Assembly: GCF_014201715.1 (NCBI RefSeq)
Contig: NZ_JACHFD010000021.1
Location: 1 to 64,000, forward strand
DNA: 64,000 nt
Source of the DNA: Haloferula luteola
GTDB lineage: Bacteria > Verrucomicrobiota > Verrucomicrobiia > Verrucomicrobiales > Akkermansiaceae
Direction: 5' to 3'
This document shows, in pieces, positions 25,527 through 34,544 of this stretch. The position numbers were made by a program, and so were the translations under genes. Positions within the stretch are counted from its first letter, which is position 1, and each line of letters opens with the position of its first letter. A model generated the notes under the pieces. The model was not told the origin of the DNA. It searched no databases and worked only from the letters and a program-made list of their open reading frames with translations.

Positions 25527-26105
25527 TTACTCCTGAGCTTCTTCGATCAATTCGGCGGCCAGTTCCCTTACGTTTTCATCGCGATCCTGACGACCGAGTT
25601 GGAGAAGCGGTAGGCAGACGGGATTTTGGTAGGCCGCCGACATCAGGACGGCTTCACGGACGGTAGCATCCGAATCGAGCCGCATCACAGATTCGAGAAA
25701 GTCGACTTGGTCCTGGGTCCATTCTTCATCATCGAGATGGGCGAGGATCTCGATCCTCATGGCCGCATCGACTTCTCTTCGATAGTAGCTTTTCACCACT
25801 GCCAGGGAGCTCACGTTGGTGACCTGTTCGAGATGTTTCTGAACGGCAGCGGCGCGTTCTCGAGGAGGTAGCCGTTCCCAATTTGGACTCGCCTCTTCGG
25901 GTTGATCGGGAGTGCGTGTCCTCGACTTCAGGGAATTCTCTGATGGTGGTGGGAAGCTCTCGGATGGGAAAGTTTTTGGAGCCTTGGAGGTGTCTGGCGC
26001 ACGATCCAACTGAATTGGATCGTGCGCTGGATGGATCCCAAGGGCCAGAAGGCCTGCGATGGCCAAAAGCAGACCTGCTCCAACAACGCTCAAGGGCACT
26101 TTCAT
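25527..26105 (-). CDS. Membrane-anchored protein with HEAT-like C-terminal half
   Basis: A 192-residue protein with an N-terminal hydrophobic segment (about 5-24, VVGAGLLLAIAGLLALGI) as signal anchor, then a Pro/Ser-rich linker. A helical C-terminal half (about 75-190) has paired helices such as AVVKSYYRREVDAAMRIEIL and DSDATVREAVLMSAA, reminiscent of HEAT/PBS-lyase repeats. These usually mediate protein binding. Its 3' end converges on the plus-strand hydrolase. Function unknown. Confidence 0.72.
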   Translation of the reverse strand: MKVPLSVVGAGLLLAIAGLLALGIHPAHDPIQLDRAPDTSKAPKTFPSESFPPPSENSLKSRTRTPDQPEEASPNWERLPPRERAAAVQKHLEQVTNVSSLAVVKSYYRREVDAAMRIEILAHLDDEEWTQDQVDFLESVMRLDSDATVREAVLMSAAYQNPVCLPLLQLGRQDRDENVRELAAELIEEAQE

Positions 26106-26138
26106 CCGAGTTTTGAAAGAGAGGCTGCCGATATTGCC

Positions 26139-27569
26139 TCAATCAAAGGCCCAGGTCATGCGTGTGGTGTTTGGATTCCACGTGAAGCTGGCCGAGCCGA
26201 CAGGGGTCGAGGCGGCACCTGATTGAGTCCCAGGCTGAATGGTCAATTGATTGCGAGGACCATAGAGGACTCCTGTCTGAGGATTTTCGAGGTACATCTC
26301 GAGGTAAGCGGGCCCAGATCCCCCGGCTGGCTCATACCAACCTGCTTTGGCAGAGACCACGAAGGATGAGGGAAGGACCGCGTCTTCTGCCGCTTGGGAG
26401 ATGAGGCAGGTCACCTGCTCCAGGCCTCCTGAACCTGTATCGTCTCCTGTCCAGATGAGGTATTCTGAGGACGACGCGGAAGCGTATCCTACGGATTCCC
26501 CGAGGAAGGTGGTGGTGGTGTCGAGATCCCGCTGAGAGGAGGGCCAAGTGTAGAGGATCTTGAGAACCATCCCGTTGACGAGGGCATGAGCGGGTTTCTC
26601 CAGAAGAGAATTCAGGCTATCGATGGCGATCGACCACAGTGCGGTCGATTTGAGCAAGTTTTTGCCTGACCGAATCAAGTTGCGAAGGTCTCCCCACAGT
26701 TCACGCCAATCATTCAGGCTGTTCGCGCCGTTGAGGGGAGTCACGACGCCATCGAAGACATCGGACTGATTGTCGGGATTTTTGAATTTGATGAGATCGT
26801 AGGCTCCGGCGATGGCACCGCCAAAACCCAGAACGCTCCCGGCGACGACCGCTAGGGGGGCCGAGGCACTAAGGGCGACGCCTCCCGCGATGATGCCTCC
26901 AGTAATTCCGGCGACTTTGGTGATCAGCCAAGCGAGCTCGGCAAGCTTTGCGGATTCCGTGGATTGCAGAAAAGTCTCACCAGAGATCTTTCCAGCGGCA
27001 CTGGCATCGAGTGCGTCGTAGTTTGGATTCAGGAAAAAATCGGGATGGGACTTGGAGTAGTTGATCAGGGTCCTTGCGGTTTGAAACCAGTACGAGCCAA
27101 ATTCTGCCAGTTCTAGCACCTGGGCCTCATTGATCCGTGTTCGCTCATATTGCCCTTTGGCGCGAACGGTGACTTGCCCAGTTGATTCGTTGAAGGTTAA
27201 GGAAAACTTGGTTTTGTTGGCGAGCTTGACGTTTAACTTGGCGCCGGACGCCGCCACTTTGATTTCGAAGGGGGCCTCGTCGCCGGCCCAGAAGCCGTAG
27301 ATGCGCTGGAGCTTGCCGACCTTGCCATCTCGTTTGCGGAGTTTTGCCTGTGGAATGATACAGAATTCGCCGGAGTCGTGAACAATGGCACCTAAGTTGG
27401 CGGAGCCCGGATCTCCAGGAACGACCACCAGAAGGTTGCTGGGGTTAAGAGTTACCTTGTGCGTCTGACCTTTCGACTCTGAAGCCTGCAGTGCCTGCGG
27501 AAGAAACGTAGCCCAAATCAGCAAGGAGACTTGAAGCCAAACTCTGAGGGGAGAGATGGATTTTTTCAT
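26139..27569 (-). CDS. Exported protein with central glycine-zipper hydrophobic region
   Basis: A 476-residue protein read from the ATG at 27569 with a signal peptide (about 1-29). The N-terminal third is beta-rich and basic (LRKRDGKVGKLQRIYGFWAGD). Residues about 216-256 form a long hydrophobic, glycine-spaced stretch (GITGGIIAGGVALSAS, then APLAVVAGSVLGFGGAIAGAY), which could be a membrane hairpin. The C-terminal part is Ser/Gly/Thr-rich with an aromatic end (TWNPNTTRMTWAFD). No family recognised. Glycine zippers occur in membrane-inserting and pore-forming proteins, but no toxin-delivery or immunity context is visible here. Confidence 0.72.
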   Translation of the reverse strand: MKKSISPLRVWLQVSLLIWATFLPQALQASESKGQTHKVTLNPSNLLVVVPGDPGSANLGAIVHDSGEFCIIPQAKLRKRDGKVGKLQRIYGFWAGDEAPFEIKVAASGAKLNVKLANKTKFSLTFNESTGQVTVRAKGQYERTRINEAQVLELAEFGSYWFQTARTLINYSKSHPDFFLNPNYDALDASAAGKISGETFLQSTESAKLAELAWLITKVAGITGGIIAGGVALSASAPLAVVAGSVLGFGGAIAGAYDLIKFKNPDNQSDVFDGVVTPLNGANSLNDWRELWGDLRNLIRSGKNLLKSTALWSIAIDSLNSLLEKPAHALVNGMVLKILYTWPSSQRDLDTTTTFLGESVGYASASSSEYLIWTGDDTGSGGLEQVTCLISQAAEDAVLPSSFVVSAKAGWYEPAGGSGPAYLEMYLENPQTGVLYGPRNQLTIQPGTQSGAASTPVGSASFTWNPNTTRMTWAFD

Positions 27570-27736
27570 CTCTACTCGCATACGAAAAAAGGCGTATAGA
27601 TGTCAAGAAGCGCGAGGAGTGATTTTGTCAAAAGGCGCTGAAGGTCAGTCGAATCAAAGTGAAAGCCACTCCCTTCCGAATACGGAACGAATTTTGAACT
27701 TGCAGTCTTCAGCTCCTTGCGTCGGCTGAAATAGCG

Positions 27737-28171
27737 ATGTCAAAACAGGAGGAGCTTCGTTGGCACTTTAAAGCCAAGGGTGAGCTTTATCGACTCGTGG
27801 GAAGTTGGGGTCTCTTAGGGATTTTGGCGGTGGGATTCTTCGTCATCACGCATGCATGGGAGAAAAGGGCAAAAGCTGCCATGGAGCAATGGCCCGCAGA
27901 GGAGGTGACGGTCCGTTCGATTCGTTTTCGCGAGCTTGACCGCAGTACAGAGACTTCATTCCACACAGTCGTAGAGATGCTGGTCGAGTTCGAGCGGATG
28001 AGTTCGGAGGGTGCGGGGCGTTTCCGATATGTGGGCTTCCGAAATCGAGATCCTGACATCGATTGGATCGATCTGGAGGACCGATATGCGGTGGGCCGAC
28101 GATGGATGATCCGGTTGAATCCGGACGACCCCGGCGCCGCGTCCTTGGTGGACGATGGCTGGCGGCCCTGA
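27737..28171 (+). CDS. DUF3592-like membrane protein
   Basis: A 144-residue protein with one N-terminal transmembrane segment (about 22-39, GSWGLLGILAVGFFVITHAW). An extracytoplasmic beta domain follows whose pattern (EEVTVRSIRF..., YAVGRRWMIRLNPDDPGAASL) fits DUF3592, a family of small membrane proteins with the characteristic VG-(x)-NPxxP end. No biochemical role is known for the family. It stands alone between two minus-strand genes. Confidence 0.7.
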   Translation: MSKQEELRWHFKAKGELYRLVGSWGLLGILAVGFFVITHAWEKRAKAAMEQWPAEEVTVRSIRFRELDRSTETSFHTVVEMLVEFERMSSEGAGRFRYVGFRNRDPDIDWIDLEDRYAVGRRWMIRLNPDDPGAASLVDDGWRP

Positions 28172-28218
28172 AGCCTCCAAGGATCAGAAGATGGAGACGC
28201 TCGAACTCGGTGCGACTC

Positions 28219-28824
28219 TCAATCCCATTCGGTAGGGAGATCGAGATCAGCATGGTGCCGGAAGGCGGCTGCCACGTATTCCGGTGAAGCCCGGTGCGGG
28301 CACATCTCGGGAAGTTCTGTGGGTGCGAACCAACGAATCTCGCTGATTTCGTGGTCGTGGGAGGGGGGCTCACCTCCACCAAGGAGTTCGCAGAGGAAGA
28401 GCAATTTGTAGGTGTACTCCGGTTCCGCAGGGTGGCCGTGTTTGGCTTTGTCCCAAACGGCCACCAGCTTGCGGGCCCGGACGGTGTAGCCGCTTTCTTC
28501 AAGGACCTCGCGAACGGCATTTTCGGAGGGTGAGTGATCGGCGTCCATCCACCCCCCCGGTAGAGTCCACAGGCCATTGCTGCGTTCGCGGACGAGTAGG
28601 ATTTTTCCCTCATCAATCACGGCGGCACGGGAGTCGACTTTGGGTGTCGGATAGCCGAACTCCACCGGCCAGATGAAGTTAGGGACCTGGGTCTGCAGAA
28701 GTTCTGAAGCGATCTCATGGAGGCGCTGATAGCGTTCACGGTCAAACGCGCCGTCGGAATAGCGCAGTCCCGTTTCGGCGAGTCCTTTGATTTCACGGCT
28801 CAGGGCGAGCAGGTCCTTCGGCAT
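28219..28824 (-). CDS. Nudix hydrolase with X-linked nucleoside diphosphate N-domain
   Basis: A 201-residue enzyme. The N-terminal ~60 residues (LLALSREIKGLAETGLRYS, FDRERYQRLHEIASELL) match the helical domain found before Nudix domains of the 'X-linked nucleoside diphosphate hydrolase' group. The Nudix domain has the box GGWMDADHSPSENAVREVLEESG: the metal-binding REVLEES core is intact, while the first box Glu is His, a position that varies in this subfamily. It should hydrolyse a nucleoside diphosphate linked to another moiety, such as ADP-ribose or a nucleotide sugar. It is cytoplasmic with no obvious operon partner. Confidence 0.9.
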   Translation of the reverse strand: MPKDLLALSREIKGLAETGLRYSDGAFDRERYQRLHEIASELLQTQVPNFIWPVEFGYPTPKVDSRAAVIDEGKILLVRERSNGLWTLPGGWMDADHSPSENAVREVLEESGYTVRARKLVAVWDKAKHGHPAEPEYTYKLLFLCELLGGGEPPSHDHEISEIRWFAPTELPEMCPHRASPEYVAAAFRHHADLDLPTEWD

Positions 28825-28907
28825 GCTGCGGACTGTGACAGGAGCGATTCGGGGGGCCAGTGTTTTCCCGGTGGCAGGGATACGACATTTCCGTATGGTT
28901 CGGCGCG

Positions 28908-29909
28908 ATGAAGAGTTGGCACTACACCCATGGCCCCGGCAGTTCCCAAGCCCAGACAGATGAAGAGAATCTCCCTGAACTCGTTGAATCAGGGGCAGTC
29001 AAACCGACCACTCTGTTGTGGAGCCATGGCATGACCACCTGGGAGCCTGCGTCGAAGGTCTTTCCCGATTTGTTTCTTCGTGAGGGACCACCCCCACCCC
29101 TACCCGCAGGAGGGTCATCGCCCATGGCCACTGGCCGTCGCTCCCACGAGATTGATTATGAAATCATCGGCGAGTCGATCCAGATGGTGGAAGTGGAGCT
29201 CGATCCCCATGAGACCGTGATCGCCGAGGCGGGCGCGATGAACTATTTGGAAGAGGGAATCTCATTCGAAACCAAAATGGGCGATGGCTCAGAACCTGAT
29301 CAGGGCTTGATGGGCAAGCTGCTGTCTGCCGGAAAACGTGCGATCACCGGGGAGTCCTTATTCATGACTCACTTCACGAACCGAGGGAGCGGCAAGAAGC
29401 GTATTGCCTTTGCTGCACCCTATCCAGGCACCGTTGTGCCGCTCAACCTTGCTGAACTGGGAGGTGAGATTCTTTGTCAGAAGGACGCCTTTCTCTGTGC
29501 GGCGATGGGCACCAAGGTGGGAATCGCCTTCAACCAGCGGCTGGGGACGGGCCTCTTCGGCGGAGAAGGCTTCATTCTGCAAAAGCTCAATGGGGATGGC
29601 ATGGCCTTCATCCATGCGGGAGGAACGGTGGTGCGGAAGGAGCTAAAGGGCGAAAAGTTGATGGTCGATACCGGGTGTCTGGTCGGATTCACTCAGGGGG
29701 TTCGTTATGACATTCAGCGTGCGGGCAACCTGAAGTCGATGGTCTTCGGCGGTGAAGGGCTCTTCCTCGCCACCTTGCAAGGGCACGGGACGGTATGGTT
29801 GCAAAGCATGCCCTTTGCTCGTCTTGCGCAGCGCATTACCAGCCTCTATGCCAATCAAAAGGGAGAGGGTTCTGTGATCGGCGGGCTCGGGAACCTTTTT
29901 GGGGATTAA
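28908..29909 (+). CDS. GYF_2-AIM24 (TIGR00266) family protein
   Basis: The ATG at 28908 gives 333 residues. Residues about 1-57 form a GYF_2 domain ([29 protein letters not shown]), a small fold thought to bind proline-rich peptides. After a Pro-rich linker (PPPPLPAGG), residues about 82-325 are the AIM24/DUF124 beta-barrel typical of TIGR00266 proteins, with [32 protein letters not shown] and [20 protein letters not shown]. The barrel family forms homo-oligomeric rings of unclear function. The domain order fits known GYF_2-AIM24 fusions. Confidence 0.88.
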   Translation: MKSWHYTHGPGSSQAQTDEENLPELVESGAVKPTTLLWSHGMTTWEPASKVFPDLFLREGPPPPLPAGGSSPMATGRRSHEIDYEIIGESIQMVEVELDPHETVIAEAGAMNYLEEGISFETKMGDGSEPDQGLMGKLLSAGKRAITGESLFMTHFTNRGSGKKRIAFAAPYPGTVVPLNLAELGGEILCQKDAFLCAAMGTKVGIAFNQRLGTGLFGGEGFILQKLNGDGMAFIHAGGTVVRKELKGEKLMVDTGCLVGFTQGVRYDIQRAGNLKSMVFGGEGLFLATLQGHGTVWLQSMPFARLAQRITSLYANQKGEGSVIGGLGNLFGD

Positions 29910-30035
29910 CCATCGAGGCCTGGGGAGCGAGGTTCAAAGAACGAAGATCGGATACTGCTTCTATTTGATGAGGAATCCGATTGCTCGATCGACAATCCGC
30001 TTCACCTTGGCCGCGCAACGATTCCTATTGAATTC

Positions 30036-30476
30036 ATGAGCTCAACCATTCCTTTGATCAGTTCCGGCGTGGCCGGTCCCCTCGGTGTGCTTCATCTTCC
30101 GCGGTTGTGGGAGAAGGTCTCGCTTTCCAATGTTGGAAAGCTTCACCCCGATTATCCGGCGATTGGAGCGGGGTACGACAGCATGGTGCTGGGCGCCTTG
30201 GGGATTGAGAAAGAGGCTTTCGTCGAGTTCATGAAGTCCAAGCCGTCCTATCTTCAGCTTGAAGCTTGGATTCTTGACCAGAAGGGCGGCGCTCTGGATG
30301 CCGCTGTGGTCGACGAATTGAATGCCGGGATTCTTGGCTACGAGCATAAGGAGGAGACGCGAACTGAAATTCTCCAGGCCGCGGGACGCGAAGATGATGG
30401 TTCGATCCTCGATGCGGTGAATCTGAACAATCTCGATGACTGGGCGGCATTCCACCGCTTGGAGATCGCCGGCTAA
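30036..30476 (+). CDS. DUF5069 family protein
   Basis: A 146-residue cytoplasmic protein. It has the DUF5069 pattern LPRLWEKVSLSNVGKL, GAGYDSMVLGALGI and FVEFMKS near the start, and a C-terminal part with NLNNLDDWAAFHRLE. The family is frequent in verrucomicrobia and planctomycetes and has no known function. It is followed by a strong GC hairpin (30493-30519). Confidence 0.8.
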   Translation: MSSTIPLISSGVAGPLGVLHLPRLWEKVSLSNVGKLHPDYPAIGAGYDSMVLGALGIEKEAFVEFMKSKPSYLQLEAWILDQKGGALDAAVVDELNAGILGYEHKEETRTEILQAAGREDDGSILDAVNLNNLDDWAAFHRLEIAG

Positions 30477-30492
30477 TTCGTTCTCCAGAGAA

Positions 30493-30519
30493 AGCGGGGG
30501 CGTTGTGTCCGCCCCCGCT
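30493..30519. terminator. GC-rich hairpin, possible bidirectional terminator
   Basis: A perfect 10-bp stem (AGCGGGGGCG / CGCCCCCGCT) with a 7-base loop lies between the DUF5069 gene and the converging HD-domain gene. No T-run follows on either strand, so factor-independent termination is uncertain. Confidence 0.5.
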
Positions 30520-30600
30520 CGATGGAGGGACGGGCCTGCCCATGGTTCGTCTCGGTCATGAGGGTTTCTCAGAGTGAGGTTCTGAGGTCCCGGTGATCGG

Positions 30601-31170
30601 TCAATGCAGCCAACCCTTGGCGACTGCCTGATGAATCAGGGTCTGGGTGTAGTCCCAAAGGGGTAGGCAATCCTCGCGGAGGCCGCTGAGTCGCGCTTCG
30701 ACTTGTTCTGCGCGGATTCCAAACTGTTTCCAGGTCCCCCCTTCCCCATGGAAATTGAGTAAAATGGGGTGAACACGGTCGAGAGCATTGGCGAACCGTG
30801 CCTCGGGGGTGGCGACGGCTTCGAATTCATTCCATAGCTGCCAGAATTCCTGTTCGAGTGCGGTGGGCAGCAATCCGAAAATGCGTTCCGCGGCGGCGTG
30901 CTCGCGCTCGGCCTTTCCGGATTGATCGGCGTAGCAGAAGGTATCGTCGGCATCGATCTCGACGAGGTCATGGGTCACCACGAGTTTCATCACCCGGGTG
31001 AGATCGAGCTCAGGAGCGAGCTGGGGGGTGAGGGTCATGGCCATCAGAGCCAATGACCAGCTGTGCTCGGCGGGATTTTCACGCCGGGAGAGGCCAGGGG
31101 GCCGAGAGCGGCGCTCAATGCCCTTTAATTTCTCGGCCTCGAGGATGAAGGCCATGGTGTCCTCAAGCAT
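30601..31170 (-). CDS. HD-domain phosphohydrolase (YfbR-like)
   Basis: The ATG at 31170 gives 189 residues (MLEDTMAFILEAEKLKGIER), the usual start of this group; the frame stays open upstream but overlaps the neighbouring gene. The HD metal site is visible: His in AEHSWSLALMA, the HD pair in VVTHDLVEIDADD, and a later Asp in ANALDRVHPIL. It is close to YfbR/YGK1-type 5'-deoxynucleotidases and other small HD hydrolases. It probably hydrolyses deoxynucleoside monophosphates or a related nucleotide in the cytoplasm. Confidence 0.88.
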   Translation of the reverse strand: MLEDTMAFILEAEKLKGIERRSRPPGLSRRENPAEHSWSLALMAMTLTPQLAPELDLTRVMKLVVTHDLVEIDADDTFCYADQSGKAEREHAAAERIFGLLPTALEQEFWQLWNEFEAVATPEARFANALDRVHPILLNFHGEGGTWKQFGIRAEQVEARLSGLREDCLPLWDYTQTLIHQAVAKGWLH

Positions 31171-31247
31171 GCCGAGACTTTCGGTGGAATGAGGCGGGAT
31201 GCGAGCGGAAAGGCCGCCCGCACCCGCCCGGGTCCGAAAGTGTGGAA

Positions 31248-32054
31248 TCAATCGCGGCGGCGGCGGACTATCCAACCGGCTCCTATGAGGGAGCCCAGAA
31301 GAAGAATCGAAGGCTCGGGAACTGCAGTGGCAACGATGTTGTCGAGGATTTGAACCCCATTCGGCAGGAAGTTGCTGAAGTCTTCGGGCATCGCGTAGAA
31401 GTAGCGGTCTCCGGCGAGAAGATTGCCGCTTCCGGTGCTGCCTCCGATTTCCCAGCTTGCGAGGATCACGTTGGGGATCGATGCATTGTTGCGAACGCCG
31501 ATGGTGACCCCGCTGCCAAGGACGCCGCCCCCATCCGGGAGGTCGGAGCCGGCGCCAACGGTGAAGGAGTATTTTTCGAGGCCGGAAATGGCAGGGTCGC
31601 CGATGAGAGTGGGCGTGAGCCCATTGTAAAAGGGGTGAACGGTGGCGGTGCCGACAGGGCCGGAGATGTCCAAGGCGTAGTCGAGCTGGAGATTGGCCGT
31701 ACTGATCCAGTTCCAGCGGTTATTGCGGCTGATGTAGGAGTTGCCGAGGAGGACCGTGGTGCTGAGGTTGTCCCAGGCGGCGACTTCGGCCGCGTCGGTG
31801 GCGTAGTCGCCGCTATTGGTATTGCGGGATACGATGACGAGATCGGCCGCTTCGAGGGTGCTGACATCTCCCGGATTGTCGGGGAGCGCGGAGTAGGCAC
31901 CGGTGGTGACGGTATGGCCGAGGGATTCGAGGTGGGTGATGAGGTCGGCATCGCGCACCGTATCCTGAGTGACGAGGACGACGGAAGCCGCCTGAACCGA
32001 GGGCGCGAGCAGGGCACCCAGTGAAGCAGCGAGGAGGGTTTTGGAGGTTTTCAT
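31248..32054 (-). CDS. PEP-CTERM protein
   Basis: A 268-residue protein read from the ATG at 32054 with a signal peptide ending SVQAAS. The body begins with an alternating strand/helix pattern (VVLVTQDTVRDADLITHLESLG) like a flavodoxin/ThuA-type Rossmann fold: ADLVIVSRNTNSGD and AAWDNLSTTVLLGNSYIS fit ThuA-like proteins. The C-terminus is VPEPSILLLG, a hydrophobic stretch and RRRRD, a canonical exosortase signal. Surface-bound protein of unknown activity. Confidence 0.85.
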   Translation of the reverse strand: MKTSKTLLAASLGALLAPSVQAASVVLVTQDTVRDADLITHLESLGHTVTTGAYSALPDNPGDVSTLEAADLVIVSRNTNSGDYATDAAEVAAWDNLSTTVLLGNSYISRNNRWNWISTANLQLDYALDISGPVGTATVHPFYNGLTPTLIGDPAISGLEKYSFTVGAGSDLPDGGGVLGSGVTIGVRNNASIPNVILASWEIGGSTGSGNLLAGDRYFYAMPEDFSNFLPNGVQILDNIVATAVPEPSILLLGSLIGAGWIVRRRRD

Positions 32055-32153
32055 GAGTGATTGGGGAGAGGAAGGCAATGTGTGAAAGCGTTCCTCGTAG
32101 CCTCATGGCGCTTTCGTCGGCGAAAACCCGACAGGGAATTCACGGATCTCGGC

Positions 32154-32188
32154 AAAAAAAAGCCGTCGCTCCGGATCGGAGCGACGGC
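32154..32188 (-). terminator. Rho-independent terminator of tkt
   Basis: On the minus strand a perfect 11-bp stem (GCCGTCGCTCC / GGAGCGACGGC, 32162-32188) with a 5-base loop is followed by eight Ts (32154-32161). It lies 20 bp beyond the tkt stop codon. Confidence 0.93.
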
Positions 32189-32207
32189 GGAAGGTTGAAG
32201 TGCCGAT

Positions 32208-34184
32208 TTATTGGGCGGCAGCGACGACGGATTCGGCGGTGATGCCAAGTTCCTTGAAGACGGTGGCCCCGGGAGCGCTCATGCCAAAGCGGTCGATGCC
32301 GACGACCTGACCTTCGGTGCCAACGTATTTCCACCAAAGGCCGGTGACGCCGGCTTCGATGGCAACACGCTTGGTGCAGGACTTCGGCAAGACGTCTTCT
32401 TGATAGGCGGCATCTTGGCGGTCGAAGCGTTCGAAGCAGGGCATCGAAACGACCCGCACCCCGTCGCCCAGTTGGTCTGCGGCTTGGAGGCAGTATTGGA
32501 GCTCGGAACCCGTGCCCATCAGGATTGTGGTGAGTTCCGCCTTTTCCTTGCGAACCACATACCCACCGCGCCGAACGCCTTCGCGGCGCTCCGAGACCGA
32601 CAGGTCGTTCATGAGGGGAACGGCCTGACGGGTCAGGATGAGGGCGGTCGGGCCATCCGAGCGAAGCTGTGCTGCGGCGAAGGCACCTGCGGTTTCCTCG
32701 GCATCCGCTGGGCGGATGACGTCGAGGTTAGGAATGACGCGCAGGCCACTGACGGTCTCGACCGGTTGGTGAGTGGGGCCGTCTTCGCCCACACCGACGG
32801 AGTCGTGGGTAAAGATATAGGTGACGGGCAGTTTGGAGAGAGCCGCGAGCCGGATCGACGGGCGCAGGTAATCGGCAAACACCAGGAAGGTGGCACCGGA
32901 ACCGCGGAAGATGCCGTCGTAGGCAATGCCATTGCAGATGGCGCCCATGGCGTGTTCGCGGATGCCGAACCAGATATTGCGACCAGTTGGGTTCTCTGGG
33001 CCGAAGTCGCCGGCACCCTTGATGTAGTTCTTGGTGGAGCCGTAGAGGTCGGCGGAACCGGTGATGAACTGGGGAATTTCCTTGGCAATGGATTGGATGA
33101 CGACTCCACCCGCGCCACGGGTCGCGTCCTTGTAGTCTTCGGCAAAGGCAGGGAGGCGATCGGAAAGATCACTCGGAACTTCCCCTTGCACCCCGGCACG
33201 CAGTTCGTCGGCGAGTTCTGGATTGGCTTGGGCCCAGGCTTCGTAGTCGCTTTGCCAGGAGAGGAAGCCGTGCTTCTGATCTTCCGCAGCTTGTTGGAAG
33301 TATTCACGAACTTCCGTGGAGACGAAGAAGTGCTCGGCTGGAAGACCGAGGCCAGCGCGGGCTTCGTCGGCGAACTTCGCGCCCCCTTCCCCGTGGCCTG
33401 CGGCAGTGCCGGCGACCTGAGGGATGCCTTTGCCAATGATGGTCTTGGCGATGATCACTTTGGGGCGGCCGTTGTCGTTGGCTTTGGCGTCGGAGACAGC
33501 CTTTGCAATGGCGGCAAGGTCGTGACCGTCGATGGTGACGGCGTCCCAGCCCTGAGAGGTGAAGTAGCCCTCGGCGTCCTCGCTCTGAGTGACTTCAGCC
33601 ATGGCGTCCAGAGTGACGTCGTTGGAGTCGTAGATAAGGATCAGGTTGTCGAGGCGGTTGTGTCCGGCGAATGCGATGGCTTCCTTGGCCACCCCCTCTT
33701 GAAGGCAACCATCGCCATGGAGGGCAAACACGTGGTGATCAAAGATCGTGTGCTCGGCGGTATTGAAGCGGCCAGCGGCGCGTTTCCCTGAAAGGGCGAA
33801 GCCTACTGCGTTGCCGATCCCTTGGCCGAGAGGGCCGGTGGTGGCTTCGACCCCCACCGTTTCAAAGGACTCGGGGTGACCCGGGGTCCGGGAATGGAGC
33901 TGGCGGAAGTTCTTCAGCTCCTCGAGTGGCAGGTCATAGCCGGAAAGATGCAGCCAGGAGTAGAGGAACATCGAACCGTGGCCGCCCGAGAGAACAAAGC
34001 GGTCGCGGTTCAGCCATTTGGGGGCTTCCGGGTTGAAGCGGAGTCCGCCGCCGCCAAACAGAACAGCACCAATTTCAGCACAGCCGAGCGGCAAACCGAG
34101 GTGGCCGGACGAGCAGGCATGCACGGCATCAATGGCGAGGCCCCGGGCTTGGGCCGCAGCTTGGGAAAGGATGTCGGTATTCAT
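32208..34184 (-). CDS. tkt: Transketolase
   Basis: Read from the ATG at 34184 ([21 protein letters not shown]), 658 residues, normal for the family. Thiamine-diphosphate domain with [20 protein letters not shown], the TPP/metal motif [10 protein letters not shown] with a downstream Asn (SNDV), and GHGEGGAKF. The pyrimidine-binding domain has GIREHAMGA with the catalytic Glu, [13 protein letters not shown] [12 protein letters not shown], and [17 protein letters not shown] with the substrate-binding His. The C-terminal domain ends about residue 655. It transfers two-carbon ketol units in the pentose phosphate pathway. It is monocistronic with its own strong terminator. Confidence 0.97.
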   Translation of the reverse strand: MNTDILSQAAAQARGLAIDAVHACSSGHLGLPLGCAEIGAVLFGGGGLRFNPEAPKWLNRDRFVLSGGHGSMFLYSWLHLSGYDLPLEELKNFRQLHSRTPGHPESFETVGVEATTGPLGQGIGNAVGFALSGKRAAGRFNTAEHTIFDHHVFALHGDGCLQEGVAKEAIAFAGHNRLDNLILIYDSNDVTLDAMAEVTQSEDAEGYFTSQGWDAVTIDGHDLAAIAKAVSDAKANDNGRPKVIIAKTIIGKGIPQVAGTAAGHGEGGAKFADEARAGLGLPAEHFFVSTEVREYFQQAAEDQKHGFLSWQSDYEAWAQANPELADELRAGVQGEVPSDLSDRLPAFAEDYKDATRGAGGVVIQSIAKEIPQFITGSADLYGSTKNYIKGAGDFGPENPTGRNIWFGIREHAMGAICNGIAYDGIFRGSGATFLVFADYLRPSIRLAALSKLPVTYIFTHDSVGVGEDGPTHQPVETVSGLRVIPNLDVIRPADAEETAGAFAAAQLRSDGPTALILTRQAVPLMNDLSVSERREGVRRGGYVVRKEKAELTTILMGTGSELQYCLQAADQLGDGVRVVSMPCFERFDRQDAAYQEDVLPKSCTKRVAIEAGVTGLWWKYVGTEGQVVGIDRFGMSAPGATVFKELGITAESVVAAAQ

Positions 34185-34325
34185 AGGAAACGTTCCGTAA
34201 GTGGTTCTCGCGGAGGCTGCGCAGATTAGGGTTCGATGGCCTGCTGGCAAGCCGCCATTGCTACCGCATGCGGGGAAGCCCTCATGGGGCCCATGAAAAA
34301 AATCGGAAACCCTATTAAATTGTTC

Positions 34326-34353
34326 TTGTCAGAGTCCGGCCGGTGGCTAGTTT
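34326..34353 (+). promoter_or_regulatory. Possible promoter of tRNA-Glu
   Basis: TTGTCA (34326-34331) and TAGTTT (34348-34353) are separated by 16 bp and lie about 45 bp before the tRNA. The -10 match is weak (3 of 6). Confidence 0.35.
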
Positions 34354-34398
34354 TCCGGCCCCGACCCACCCCGGTGGTCACCGGGAAACATAGAAAGT

Positions 34399-34473
34399 GA
34401 CCCGTTCGTCTAGTGGTTAGGACTCCAGATTTTCATTCTGGCAACAGGGGTTCGACTCCCCTACGGGTTGCCA
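34399..34473 (+). tRNA. tRNA-Glu (anticodon TTC)
   Basis: A 75-base cloverleaf including an encoded CCA (34471-34473). Acceptor stem GACCCGT/ACGGGTT (one G-T pair), D-arm TCGTCTAGTGGTTAGGA, anticodon stem CCAGA/TCTGG with loop TTTTCAT giving anticodon TTC at 34432-34434, and T-arm AGGGG-TTCGACT-CCCCT. Perfect complementary 9-mers flank it (34391-34399 and 34472-34480), and a terminator follows. Confidence 0.97.
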
Positions 34474-34487
34474 CTTTCTAAACAAAG

Positions 34488-34514
34488 ATCCCGCCTTTCG
34501 GCGGGATTTTTTTT
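34488..34514 (+). terminator. Rho-independent terminator after tRNA-Glu
   Basis: Stem ATCCCGCC/GGCGGGAT with TTTC loop (34488-34507) followed by seven more Ts. Read on the minus strand it also lies after the 34545-35285 cysteine hydrolase gene, but no T-run serves that direction. Confidence 0.93.
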
Positions 34515-34544
34515 GTCCCAATCCTTGCCATGGAGGACGTTTCG

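Noticed and set aside
32211..33791. A 526-codon plus-strand open frame opposite transketolase
   Set aside because: It is antisense to a clear tkt gene, lacks recognisable motifs and is rich in Gly/Asp/Val as expected for the complement of a GC-rich gene.
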